Below are positions 50,903 through 59,329 of a stretch of 64,000 nt of DNA, piece after piece (the first letter of the stretch is position 1; every line of letters starts with the position of its first letter). A model generated the notes under the pieces. The model ran no database searches and was not told the DNA's origin. It worked only from the letters and a program-made list of their open reading frames with translations. This DNA comes from Halomonas sp. HL-93. GTDB lineage: Bacteria; Pseudomonadota; Gammaproteobacteria; Pseudomonadales; Halomonadaceae. The DNA lies in the NCBI RefSeq assembly GCF_900086985.1, contig NZ_LT593974.1, positions 868,001 through 932,000 on the forward strand. Direction: 5' to 3'. Both the position numbers and the translations under genes were made by a program.

Positions 50903-50921
50903 GTTAATGATAATCATGATT
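50903..50921. promoter_or_regulatory. Fur-box-like site between the two-component system and the HAD gene
   Basis: GTTAATGATAATCATGATT matches 16 of 19 positions of the classical Fur box. It lies 23 bases before the response-regulator start and about 125 bases before the divergent dehalogenase gene. Confidence 0.75.
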
Positions 50922-51045
50922 GTTTGTTTTGTGGTTGGCAAGTTTAACCCACCGAAAGCCGTTGATAAGGGGGTGTGGAGGTTTCTCGCGAGCCCGCTAC
51001 GCTTAGTCTCAGACAATGCAATCGCAGCAAGTGGAGGCGCTAACG

Positions 51046-51723
51046 ATGACACCGGTATTGGCTTTTGATGTATACGGCACGCTAATTGATACCCAAGGGG
51101 TCAAGATGGAACTGGAAAAGCGCCTGGCAACGCCGGATAAAGCGGCCGAATTTGCGCGTCGCTGGCGCGACAAGCAACTGGAATACAGCTTCCGGCACGG
51201 CTTGATGGGTGCCTATGTTGCGTTTTCAGAGTGTACCCGCGAAGCCCTGGTATTCACCGACCGCGCACTACAAACCGGGCTTTCAGAGAATGACTATGAT
51301 CATCTGATGGCGGTGTATGCAGAATTGCCCGCGTTTCCAGATGTGGCACCCGCTCTCGACCAGCTTCGCGATGCCGGTATGCGCTGCGTGGCGTTTTCCA
51401 ATGGCACGGCCGACGCCGTATCGGCGCTATTGAAACGCGCAGGCGTGGACCAGCACATGGATGACGTCATTAGCGTCGATGAGGTGAAGCGCTTTAAACC
51501 CGACCCGGCGGTTTACGCGTTTTTACGTACGCGCTTGGAAACACGCCCGGAACAAACGTGGCTGATTTCCAGCAATCCCTTCGATGTCATCGGGGCAACC
51601 CATGCAGGCCTGCGCAGCGCCTGGGTGCGGCGCAGCTCTGATGCCCCCTTCGATCCCTGGGGGATCGAACCCGATATGACGGTTACCGACCTGGAAACAT
51701 TGGCGGAACGCTTGAACAAATAA
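51046..51723 (+). CDS. Haloacid dehalogenase type II (HAD superfamily)
   Basis: The start at 51046 has GGAGG 8 bases upstream. The 225-residue enzyme shows the HAD motifs of L-2-haloacid dehalogenases: nucleophile Asp8 in FDVYGTL, Ser/Asn in FSNGT near 117, Lys in KRFKPDPAVY near 150, and the acidic-site motif in SSNPFDVIGA (Asn and Asp). Members hydrolyse L-2-haloacids to D-2-hydroxyacids; some act on other small phosphates or have uncertain roles. It is the second dehalogenase-like gene in the window. The DUF302 gene follows after 36 bases. Confidence 0.86.
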   Translation: MTPVLAFDVYGTLIDTQGVKMELEKRLATPDKAAEFARRWRDKQLEYSFRHGLMGAYVAFSECTREALVFTDRALQTGLSENDYDHLMAVYAELPAFPDVAPALDQLRDAGMRCVAFSNGTADAVSALLKRAGVDQHMDDVISVDEVKRFKPDPAVYAFLRTRLETRPEQTWLISSNPFDVIGATHAGLRSAWVRRSSDAPFDPWGIEPDMTVTDLETLAERLNK

Positions 51724-51759
51724 ATCACCCGCCCAATTAAACAAGGATAAGGAGAGGTT

Positions 51760-52218
51760 ATGCGTATTTCAGCTTTGATCGGCATGGCAGCAGTAGGTGG
51801 TGTGTTGAGCCAGCCGCTATTCGCGGCAGGTGATAAGGGAATCGAGCATTTAATGAGCGATACTGACTTCGACACAGTGATTGAGCAGCTCAATGACGCC
51901 TTGGATGATAAAGGACTTAACGTCATGGCCACGGTGGACCATGCTGAAAACGCTGCCAATAATGACCTCGAACTGCCTCCAACCACGACCTTTATTTTTG
52001 GTAATCCCCAAGCCGGTACGCCGATGATGCAATGCCAGGGCAGTGTTGCGTTGGATCTTCCGCAAAAAATGGTAGTGCGTGAAACCGACGATGGTGTGCG
52101 TCTGGAGTGGAACGATCCTCATTACTTGGCTGAACGTCACGGCTTGACGGAGTGCGACCTGCCTCTTGACAACGTGGCGGGCGTGCTACGCGAGGTGGCG
52201 GAAAGCGCCGCTCAGTAA
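51760..52218 (+). CDS. DUF302 family periplasmic protein
   Basis: A 152-residue protein with a signal peptide cleaved near residue 22 (LFAAG) and a single DUF302 domain (about 30-150), recognised by the VIEQLNDALDDKGLNVMATVDHAENA-type start (split near residue 40-60) and the FGNPQAGTPMM motif near 92. DUF302 proteins are small exported or cytosolic proteins of unknown role, often near redox or metal genes. AAGGAGAGG precedes the ATG. Probably co-transcribed with the upstream HAD gene. Confidence 0.85.
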   Translation: MRISALIGMAAVGGVLSQPLFAAGDKGIEHLMSDTDFDTVIEQLNDALDDKGLNVMATVDHAENAANNDLELPPTTTFIFGNPQAGTPMMQCQGSVALDLPQKMVVRETDDGVRLEWNDPHYLAERHGLTECDLPLDNVAGVLREVAESAAQ

Positions 52219-52291
52219 AATGGCTAAACATTGTCCAGGAAGCGTGACCAAGCGCATAATAGCCAAGCGTTCAATGACCTAGGATAAAAGC

Positions 52292-52639
52292 ATGTCAGAA
52301 AAAATCTACTGTGTTGCTGGTTTTAAACCCAAACCGGGCAAAGAAGAAGCGGTATTCAAAGCGCTTCAGTCGTTAGAGCCGAATGCTCATCGGGAAGATG
52401 CCTGCATCCACTACACTGTGACGCGGCAGATTGATAACCCCTTCGCCCAAGGCACCAGTTACCCAATTGTTTTTCATGAGATCTGGGCCAGTCGTGAAGA
52501 GTTCGAAGCCCACTGTCAGCGCAAGGAAATCCAAGACTTCTTTGCTCTGCACGTTGAATCGCCCGATGGCGATATCGAAGATGCCAACGTATGTGTTTAC
52601 ACGGACGAGCCTTGGAATTTCGACGCACCCAAGGTGTAG
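52292..52639 (+). CDS. Antibiotic biosynthesis monooxygenase (ABM) domain protein
   Basis: The 115-residue protein has the ferredoxin-like ABM fold found in YgiN-type quinol monooxygenases and related dimers: KPGKEEAVFKAL near residue 15 and the EIWASREEFEAHCQ helix near 64, followed by the usual terminal beta strand (ANVCVYTD). The role may be oxidation of quinols or just ligand binding; sequence cannot tell. AGGA lies before the ATG. luxS follows after 53 bases in the same direction. Confidence 0.8.
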   Translation: MSEKIYCVAGFKPKPGKEEAVFKALQSLEPNAHREDACIHYTVTRQIDNPFAQGTSYPIVFHEIWASREEFEAHCQRKEIQDFFALHVESPDGDIEDANVCVYTDEPWNFDAPKV

Positions 52640-52692
52640 CGTAAAGGTGTACAATAAGCCTTAGTGAACATGCAAAACGGAGAGGTGCCAAC

Positions 52693-53160
52693 ATGGCCGA
52701 GCAAAAAATGAACGTCGAAAGCTTTAACCTGGACCATACCAAGGTAAAAGCGCCCTACATCCGTTTAGCTGATGTCAAAGAAGGCCAGAACGGTGATCGT
52801 ATTCATAAGTACGACCTGCGTATTTGCCAGCCTAATAAAGGCCATATGGACATGCCAGCGCTGCATTCGTTGGAGCACCTGTTGGCCGAGAAGTCGCGCA
52901 ACCACTCCGACAAAGTGGTGGACATCAGCCCGATGGGCTGCCAGACAGGCTTCTACATCGCGATGATCAACCACGATGACTACGATGATGTGGTTTCCAT
53001 TGTTGAGAAAACGCTCAACGATGTGTTGGAAGCCACCGAAGTACCCGCCTGCAACGAAATGCAGTGCGGCTGGGCGGCAAGCCACAGCCTAGAAGGCGCG
53101 CAGGAACTTGCGAAAGGCCTGCTGGCCAAACGCAGTGAGTGGACTCAAGTGTTTGCATAA
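52693..53160 (+). CDS. luxS: S-ribosylhomocysteine lyase
   Basis: The 155-residue enzyme shows the LuxS zinc motif HSLEH (His58, Glu61, His62) with the third ligand Cys125, and the catalytic Cys83 in [11 protein letters not shown]. It splits S-ribosylhomocysteine into homocysteine and 4,5-dihydroxy-2,3-pentanedione, the source of autoinducer-2, within the activated methyl cycle. CGGAGAGG precedes the ATG. No AI-2 receptor or pfs gene is nearby, so a metabolic role is the safe reading. A strong terminator follows. Confidence 0.95.
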   Translation: MAEQKMNVESFNLDHTKVKAPYIRLADVKEGQNGDRIHKYDLRICQPNKGHMDMPALHSLEHLLAEKSRNHSDKVVDISPMGCQTGFYIAMINHDDYDDVVSIVEKTLNDVLEATEVPACNEMQCGWAASHSLEGAQELAKGLLAKRSEWTQVFA

Positions 53161-53184
53161 TACTTTTCAAGTAAAGCATTAAAG

Positions 53185-53219
53185 AACGCCGAGCCTTTTT
53201 AATAGGCTCGGCGTTTTTA
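53185..53219 (+). terminator. Rho-independent terminator after luxS
   Basis: A perfect 12-bp stem (AACGCCGAGCCT at 53185-53196 with AGGCTCGGCGTT at 53204-53215) ends in a T run. Confidence 0.93.
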
Positions 53220-53421
53220 TTTAAGTGTAATTTTTCATTAATTAATATGTAGGATAGTTGTGTTAATGGCTTTTTTTGGTGTTTTTTAATTTTTATATAA
53301 ATGTAATTTTAGGGAAATGCTTCGTTCATTTTTAACCTTCAATATGTTCCTCGAACTCGCTGGGTTCAATACCTTTAAATGAAGAAGTTTTGACTTCTGC
53401 GGTCGATATTCTGGGGAACTT

Positions 53422-54429
53422 ATGAAATATCTTTTTTCCAAGCTCGCACTTGTAGCGGCTGTTGCGGCTGCCACCACCACTGCCCAAGCAGAAACCTTTG
53501 AAGTGAGTGATAAGACAACACTCTCACTCTTTGGTGCCATCGAATTAAAGTACAACACCGCCGATGAAATATCCGATACCGATGGTTCTACAGAAAGCAC
53601 ATCGGGCTATGAAGATAATGGTTCTAGCATCGGGTTTGGTGCCGTGCATCGTTTCGACAATGGAATGTCAGGTTACGCTGAAATTGAATTTGAACATGAT
53701 GCCAATGAATCTGGTGGCGATGTATTAACTGATAAAGCCTTTGCTGGGTTAATTGGTGACTTCGGTGAAGTACGCGCCGGGCGCTTCGATAGTATTTACA
53801 CCAACGCCTTCTACGATTTGGTCGATCCCTTTGAAACGGCCAGCTTGAGTGAAGAGTCGGTGATGGAGGAGGACAACCTGATTGCCTACTTCAGTCCCGA
53901 TTTTAACGGCTTCACGTTCGAGTTACAGGCACGTGTACGCGGCGACCGTGAAAGTGACTCAGGCGAAGATGAAACGGGGTTGGCAGGCGTCGTCAAATAC
54001 AGTGCTGATAACTGGGCGGTTCATGCCGGTGTTGATGATCGTGGTGCCGAGGAGCAGGAAGTTAACGGTGAGTGGGTCACTGAAGAGCCGGTATATGGCC
54101 TTGGGGCTTCCGTTGCGCTAACCGAAACCCTGGATGCCGCCGCGCGCATGAGCGTTCAAGAGAACCTGGAAGGCTCTTCTGAGGGTGACGACACCACCTT
54201 CTACGGCGCTTCGCTTAACTATAACTACGGTCAGGGTAGTGTCTACGGTGCCATGCAGCAGGTCGATCCGGACGAAGGTGATGATCGTACCGAGTTTGCC
54301 GCCGGTGTTAATTACGACGTGGTTGAGAACCTGGTCGTCTACAGCGAATACGGTAGCTACGATCCGGCTGACGATGCCGTTGGCGATATCGACACGCAGT
54401 TTGAAGTCGGCGCGATCTACGAATTTTAA
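53422..54429 (+). CDS. Outer-membrane porin
   Basis: The 335-residue protein has a signal peptide cleaved near residue 23 (TTAQA/ETFE) and a beta-barrel body of alternating hydrophobic strands with many Asp, Glu and Gly residues, ending in AIYEF with a terminal Phe. The strand DFGEVRAGRFDSIYTNAF (about 113-130) and the final strand are typical of the Gram-negative general porin family. The strongly acidic loops are usual for halophiles. The upstream 200 bases are very AT-rich and should contain its promoter. A binding-protein gene follows after 26 bases, so the porin may admit the substrate of that ABC importer. Confidence 0.9.
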   Translation: MKYLFSKLALVAAVAAATTTAQAETFEVSDKTTLSLFGAIELKYNTADEISDTDGSTESTSGYEDNGSSIGFGAVHRFDNGMSGYAEIEFEHDANESGGDVLTDKAFAGLIGDFGEVRAGRFDSIYTNAFYDLVDPFETASLSEESVMEEDNLIAYFSPDFNGFTFELQARVRGDRESDSGEDETGLAGVVKYSADNWAVHAGVDDRGAEEQEVNGEWVTEEPVYGLGASVALTETLDAAARMSVQENLEGSSEGDDTTFYGASLNYNYGQGSVYGAMQQVDPDEGDDRTEFAAGVNYDVVENLVVYSEYGSYDPADDAVGDIDTQFEVGAIYEF

Positions 54430-54455
54430 TTGCCTATCAACCAGGAGATAGTTCC

Positions 54456-55337
54456 ATGCGACAAACGTTAATTGCCCTGGCAACCACTGCTGCGGCCTCG
54501 ATGCTGGCAACGACTTCGGTTCAAGCCAATGACGATCTCAGCAACGTATGCCCCAATCCTATTCGCATGGCGGATACCGGGATTGAAGGCATGGGACCTT
54601 TGGAAGAGGCATTCGGCCCCTTTGCAGAAACATTTGAAGAAACCACTGGGCTTGAGTTGGAAATGTTTAGTCTCAGTAACCGCACGGCAGCAGGCAACGC
54701 GCTGCAGTATGACGACGTAGATCTCGTTTTTGGCGGCCCGTCCGAGTTCGTGCTGTTCGAGCGTGAAGGCGACATCGAAATTCTTTTTGCCATTGAGCGC
54801 CCTCACTACGGCAGCAGCTTTTTTGTACCCGCTGATAGCGACATCAAGTCGCTTGAAGATCTGGAAGGCAAGCGGGTTGCGCTTAAAGATACCGGCTCAA
54901 CCAGCGGCCACATCTTCCCCAGCAAAATGTTGGTGGATGCTGGACTAGACCTTGAGCGTGATATGGAAATCATCATGGCAGGCGATGCCCGCATTGCCGC
55001 TTTGGTAAATGGTGATGTTGATGCCATGGGTGGCGGCAACCGTGATATTGAAGAAATCGAGGCCATGGACCCGGAAGGTGAATACCGCGTTATTGCCGAA
55101 AGTGATGTGTTGCCCGGTGACCCGGTCATCATGCGCGGCTCCCTTGCAGAGGAATGCAAAACAGCGCTTCGCGACACGCTCGAAGCTAACGCCGACGAGC
55201 TCTGGGACGCACTGATTTCTACCGAGCGTAATGAAGATAAGTTCCTTAATCGTGATTCTTCAATGGGTTTTGGACGCACTTCTGAAGACTACGAAGTGAT
55301 TCGCGAAGCTTATGAAGCGGCGGGTATTGACCTCTAA
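54456..55337 (+). CDS. phnD: Phosphate/phosphonate-type ABC transporter substrate-binding protein (PhnD family)
   Basis: A 293-residue periplasmic protein with a signal peptide cleaved near residue 25 (SVQAN). The mature part has the PhnD two-lobed fold: DVDLVFGGPSEFVLF near 88-102, the KDTGSTSGHIFPSKML ligand loop near 143-158 (the STSG motif contacts the phosphonate group in relatives) and DVDAMGGGNRDI near 189. It would bind a phosphonate, phosphite or another small oxyanion. AGGAGA lies 8 bases before the ATG. A terminator-like hairpin separates it from the phnC gene. No C-P lyase or phosphite dehydrogenase gene is in the window, so the ligand remains open. Confidence 0.87.
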   Translation: MRQTLIALATTAAASMLATTSVQANDDLSNVCPNPIRMADTGIEGMGPLEEAFGPFAETFEETTGLELEMFSLSNRTAAGNALQYDDVDLVFGGPSEFVLFEREGDIEILFAIERPHYGSSFFVPADSDIKSLEDLEGKRVALKDTGSTSGHIFPSKMLVDAGLDLERDMEIIMAGDARIAALVNGDVDAMGGGNRDIEEIEAMDPEGEYRVIAESDVLPGDPVIMRGSLAEECKTALRDTLEANADELWDALISTERNEDKFLNRDSSMGFGRTSEDYEVIREAYEAAGIDL

Positions 55338-55387
55338 TCGGTATTGATCCGTATCTGTAAAAGTAGTTTCTCGCTTACTGTTTCTTT

Positions 55388-55414
55388 ATGGCACATGGAA
55401 GTGCCATTTTTAAT
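55388..55414 (+). terminator. Intra-operon terminator/attenuator between phnD and phnC
   Basis: ATGGCAC (55388-55394) pairs with GTGCCAT (55401-55407) around 6 bases, followed by a run of TTTTAATTTT. It would end most transcripts after the porin and binding protein and let only a part continue into the ATPase and permease genes. Confidence 0.75.
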
Positions 55415-55472
55415 TTTAGGCGGTAGAGAAGCGATCGCTTAATAGTATTGTAGTATGCAAAGAGGTACCGCA

Positions 55473-56276
55473 ATGAGCGTCATCAATGTGAGTGGATTGC
55501 AAAAGCACTATGGCACTACCCATGTATTAAGGGGTATTGATTTTTCAATAGAGGAAGGCGAATGCGTTATTTTATTAGGTGCTAACGGCTGCGGTAAGTC
55601 AACATTGATACGCTGTTTGAATGGCTTGACTAAACCCGATGCAGGTGAAATTAAAGTTAATGAAACGTCACTTGATAGTTTGTCTAAAAAAGAGTTGCGA
55701 AATGTACGCCGTCGTGTGGGTGTTGTGTTTCAACAGTTTAATTTGGTTCAAAACGTGAGTGTTTTTCAAAATGTATTAAACGGCGCGATGGGCGAAAAGC
55801 GGTTTGGATTACTGCAAACGTTATCACCCCTGGCCAGTGATGATATGCGCACTCGAGCAATGAGCTGTTTAGCCCGTGTTGGGCTTGAAGATAAAGCGGG
55901 CTCAAACTGTCGGCAGCTTTCCGGTGGGCAGCAACAGCGAGTCGCCATTGCCCGTACCCTCATGCAAAACGCCGACATTGTTATTGCCGACGAACCGGTT
56001 GCCAGCTTGGATCCAAAAGCCGGCGGCGAAATCATGGATCTTTTAATAGAAGTCGTTCAAGAGCACAAGCTCACCGTTCTGTGCTCTCTTCACCAGCTAG
56101 AGCTTGCCAGTGCTTATGGTGACAGAATCTTAGGGATGAAGGCTGGCCGCATTGAGCTTGACGAGCCGCGCACCTCCATCAATATCGAAACCATGCGGCA
56201 ACTTTACCAAGGCGACGTAAGAGTCGACAGCCAGACACGACAATCGTCCGTTGAGCAAGCTGTCACAGCGGCCTGA
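55473..56276 (+). CDS. phnC: Phosphonate-type ABC transporter ATP-binding protein (PhnC family)
   Basis: Start at 55473, with AGAGG 7 bases upstream. The 267-residue ATPase has Walker A GANGCGKST (near 36-44), Q-loop FQQFN (near 86), signature LSGGQQQR (near 148), Walker B VIADEP (near 171) and the H-loop (CSLHQ near 202). It energises the importer formed with the PhnD- and PhnE-like proteins. Codons here are richer in A and T than in neighbouring genes. The permease gene follows after 13 bases. Confidence 0.9.
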   Translation: MSVINVSGLQKHYGTTHVLRGIDFSIEEGECVILLGANGCGKSTLIRCLNGLTKPDAGEIKVNETSLDSLSKKELRNVRRRVGVVFQQFNLVQNVSVFQNVLNGAMGEKRFGLLQTLSPLASDDMRTRAMSCLARVGLEDKAGSNCRQLSGGQQQRVAIARTLMQNADIVIADEPVASLDPKAGGEIMDLLIEVVQEHKLTVLCSLHQLELASAYGDRILGMKAGRIELDEPRTSINIETMRQLYQGDVRVDSQTRQSSVEQAVTAA

Positions 56277-56289
56277 GGGGAATTTTTCC

Positions 56290-57090
56290 ATGCAATCTAA
56301 GCGTTTTATGGCAAATATGCCGCCACGTTTTCGAGCGCCTTCCCCTTTTGCGTGGGGATTGGCGATTATTTTCATCGCGTTATTCGTTCAGGGAGTAATG
56401 GCGACAGAGATCACCCTGGAAAGGCTATTGAAGGGGGCAGTGAACCTCGCTCACTTTATTGGCCGTGCGTTCCCGCCTAACCCTAAAGACTTGGATACCA
56501 TTGCTTGGGCGATGTTTGAAACGCTCAATATTGCGATCGTGGGAGTGGTTGTAGGCGTCATTCTGAGCTTACCGTTTGCCCTGTTGGCGGCGCGCAATAC
56601 CACGCCATCGCCATGGGTACGTAATGTGGTCAAGCTAATGATTGCCACCATGAGGACTATTCCAGACCTTATCTGGGCGCTGATTTTTGTTGTTGCCGTA
56701 GGTCTGGGGCCAATGGCTGGGGTATTGGCGATTATGATCGATACCATTGGTTTTGCCGCTCGTTTTTTCTCTGAGCGGATCGAGGAAGTTCACCCAGGCC
56801 CCTCAGATGCGCTAACCGCCACGGGGGCAGGGCGTCTTTCTGTTATTGGTGGCGCGATTTTGCCCGAAACCTTTGCTTCGATGACGGCGACAAGTCTTTA
56901 TAGCGTTGAAAAAGCGCTGCGTTCTGCCGTGACGCTGGGGTTGGTAGGGGCGGGTGGCATCGGCGTGGAACTTGCTGCTGCCATGCGGTTGTTCAATTAT
57001 GATGAGGCGCTCACCATTATCCTGGTGATTTTGGTGATGGTAATAGCCTTTGAACAGCTTTCAGCGATGATACGTAAGCGGGTGATCTAA
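56290..57090 (+). CDS. phnE: Phosphonate-type ABC transporter permease (PhnE family)
   Basis: The 266-residue permease starts at 56290, with GAGGGG 9 bases upstream. It has about five or six helices and the EAA-like loop typical of PhnE (RIEEVHPGPSDALTATGAGR near 170). With PhnC it forms the membrane channel that receives ligand from PhnD. Only one permease gene is found, so a homodimer is expected, as in E. coli PhnE. The gene ends 60 bases before the 3' end of the convergent diguanylate cyclase gene. Confidence 0.9.
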   Translation: MQSKRFMANMPPRFRAPSPFAWGLAIIFIALFVQGVMATEITLERLLKGAVNLAHFIGRAFPPNPKDLDTIAWAMFETLNIAIVGVVVGVILSLPFALLAARNTTPSPWVRNVVKLMIATMRTIPDLIWALIFVVAVGLGPMAGVLAIMIDTIGFAARFFSERIEEVHPGPSDALTATGAGRLSVIGGAILPETFASMTATSLYSVEKALRSAVTLGLVGAGGIGVELAAAMRLFNYDEALTIILVILVMVIAFEQLSAMIRKRVI

Positions 57091-57150
57091 TGAGCAGCGA
57101 CGCTAAACGCTTCCAGCACCGGTAAAGCCCAAAGCAGAGCGTTGGAGCGG

Positions 57151-59181
57151 TTAATTTTCCTTGATCACAATGCGATTGCGCCCGGTCTCTTTGGCTTCGT
57201 AAAGGCCGGTATCGGCACGTTTAAGTGCCGCCTTAAGCGTGGTTTCCTGAGGCGAGATATGGGTCACCCCGAAAGAAGCAGTAATGTGCAGCGTCTGCTT
57301 ACCGCCTTCATGCTCGATCGGCACGTGCGTGTTCTCAATAGTGGCTCGTATGCGTTCCGCGATTTGCGATGCTTGGGCAATCGCGGTGTTGGGCAACAGA
57401 ATGGCGAATTCTTCGCCGCCTACTCGGCATAGCAAATCTTCCTGGCGTAATAGCCCCATCATCACGTGGGTAAAGTGCTTTAGTACTTCATCGCCGGCAT
57501 CGTGTCCGTATTCGTCATTGATAAGTTTGAAGTGGTCGATATCAATGGCGATAAGGGAGAGTGGTGTGTTGTGTCTAAGCCCGCGAGACATTTCAATCGC
57601 AGCTTGGGCCTGCAAGTAGCGGCGGTTGAAAACCCCGGTCAACGGGTCAGTCATCGCTTGGGCACGCAACTTTTCTTCCAGTTGCTTGCGCTCGGTAAGA
57701 TCGAACACGGTAGCCCTTGAGTGGATAAAGCGCCCCTTGTGCCGATAACCCGACGCATGGATCACCACGTGGCGGCAGCCTCCGTCGCGGGTGGTGAGGG
57801 TGCATTCTGCTTCGTCTTGTTTGCCGTTTTTGACGTTAGCAAAGGCCGTATCAAAAGCGTCACGCGTATCAGGGGAGATTACCTCCCGATAGTGACGCCG
57901 GTCGATGACGTCATTAGCTGAGTAACCGAGCCAGTTCAGCTCGGTCTGGTTCATTTTGATGACGATGCCGTCTTCATTAAGCGAATGGTAGCCACAGGGT
58001 GCGTTTTCGTATAAATCGCGCACTTCAGCGGCCTGTCGTTGGGTATTATTACGAAGCTTGCGTTGTTGATGGCTGCTAAACGCCCAATAAACACCGAAAG
58101 CCACAGCCGTGGCGTAAATAAGCCCCAAAAACCACAGCACGGTGGTTTCTTGCTTGAATAATGATTTCCAACTGGGCGTTGGTAGGCTCACGCCAAGCAC
58201 CCAAGGCAAGTTATCGCTGTCGCTAAATATACGCCCGGCCAAGCCCGAGTAGCGTTGTGTGCGTATATCTTCTGTTTGAAAGCCCAGCAAGTGGTTATCG
58301 AAGGTCACATAGCCTTCATCTTGGCGTCTGATTAACGGCCATGACTCGCCGGCAGCGCTTGCGAAATTATCACCAAACGAAATATGTGGGAATTGCTGGG
58401 TGTCCTGGGTCAGTAACCATCGTCCCTGGGCGTCTACCAGTAGCACGCTAGCCTTGGGATCAATCTGCATGGACTGATAGAGCGAGCGGGTAAGGTGCTG
58501 CCAATTAAGACTGAGCAGCACGACCCCTTGACGTTCACCCGCTGCATCGAAAATGGGGGTGGTGACATTAACCACGGGAATCATTTCCCCGCTTAACAGC
58601 TCATACTGCAAGTTGCGCCCTGGTGGCGATATATATATGTCTCGTTGAAATAGTTCATTGGCTCCTTTGAAGTAATCGGTGTGGGCGTGGTTGTGGTAGC
58701 CAAAGCGCGGGTCGGTTTTAGCTCCTTGGGGGGCGCGCAATACTTCGTTGCCCTGGTTATCGATCAGTACAAGCTTGCTGTAGCGGGGGGAATGGCTGAT
58801 TAATGTGCTTAAAAACGTGGCCAACTGAGATGGGTCTCTATGCGACAACAAGTGATCAATACTTGGTGGTTGAGAGGATAACTGTTGCTGGAGGGTCGGC
58901 ATTTCTGAGATGGCCAGCGCGTAGTTAAGTGTTTCATTGATGTCGCGGACTAAGGCATCTTCTCCAACCCTTAAAACAGCCTTTGCCTCCGCCTGAATAC
59001 CGTTCAGGCGCGTCTCCATGTGCATATGCAGCACAGGTAATAAAGTGGACGTTACCAGGATAAGTGGAAGGGTCACGGCCAATAACAAGCGAAGGTAGAG
59101 GCGAGGCAAAGTCAATCGCAAGTTGTCCTGTGTCTGGGGAGGCCCTACGTACGATGGCAAGGCTGCTAGTATAGGCGTCAA
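57151..59181 (-). CDS. Membrane-bound diguanylate cyclase with Cache-like sensor, PAS and GGDEF domains
   Basis: The 676-residue protein has a helix at about 30-50, a periplasmic double-Cache-like sensor (about 55-350), a second helix near 355-375, a PAS domain (about 390-505) and a C-terminal GGDEF domain (about 510-670). The active-site motif is GGEEF, and the inhibitory I-site RQED lies five residues before it, so it should make c-di-GMP and be product-inhibited. The start codon appears to be TTG and is uncertain; in-frame TTG codons further down could also serve. The signal is likely a small periplasmic ligand. No EAL domain is present. Confidence 0.9.
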   Translation of the reverse strand: MTPILAALPSYVGPPQTQDNLRLTLPRLYLRLLLAVTLPLILVTSTLLPVLHMHMETRLNGIQAEAKAVLRVGEDALVRDINETLNYALAISEMPTLQQQLSSQPPSIDHLLSHRDPSQLATFLSTLISHSPRYSKLVLIDNQGNEVLRAPQGAKTDPRFGYHNHAHTDYFKGANELFQRDIYISPPGRNLQYELLSGEMIPVVNVTTPIFDAAGERQGVVLLSLNWQHLTRSLYQSMQIDPKASVLLVDAQGRWLLTQDTQQFPHISFGDNFASAAGESWPLIRRQDEGYVTFDNHLLGFQTEDIRTQRYSGLAGRIFSDSDNLPWVLGVSLPTPSWKSLFKQETTVLWFLGLIYATAVAFGVYWAFSSHQQRKLRNNTQRQAAEVRDLYENAPCGYHSLNEDGIVIKMNQTELNWLGYSANDVIDRRHYREVISPDTRDAFDTAFANVKNGKQDEAECTLTTRDGGCRHVVIHASGYRHKGRFIHSRATVFDLTERKQLEEKLRAQAMTDPLTGVFNRRYLQAQAAIEMSRGLRHNTPLSLIAIDIDHFKLINDEYGHDAGDEVLKHFTHVMMGLLRQEDLLCRVGGEEFAILLPNTAIAQASQIAERIRATIENTHVPIEHEGGKQTLHITASFGVTHISPQETTLKAALKRADTGLYEAKETGRNRIVIKEN

Positions 59182-59329
59182 AGGTCAGGGGAAATATAGA
59201 TGTGGCATCGTCTTTGAGGGGTTGAACCAACGCAGCGTCAACTGTCCTTACGCCGATGCGCTAGATCGCCATTGACATTGATATACCGTGCCCCTATAAA
59301 CTCCTGACCACCCATTATCTTAGGCTCTC

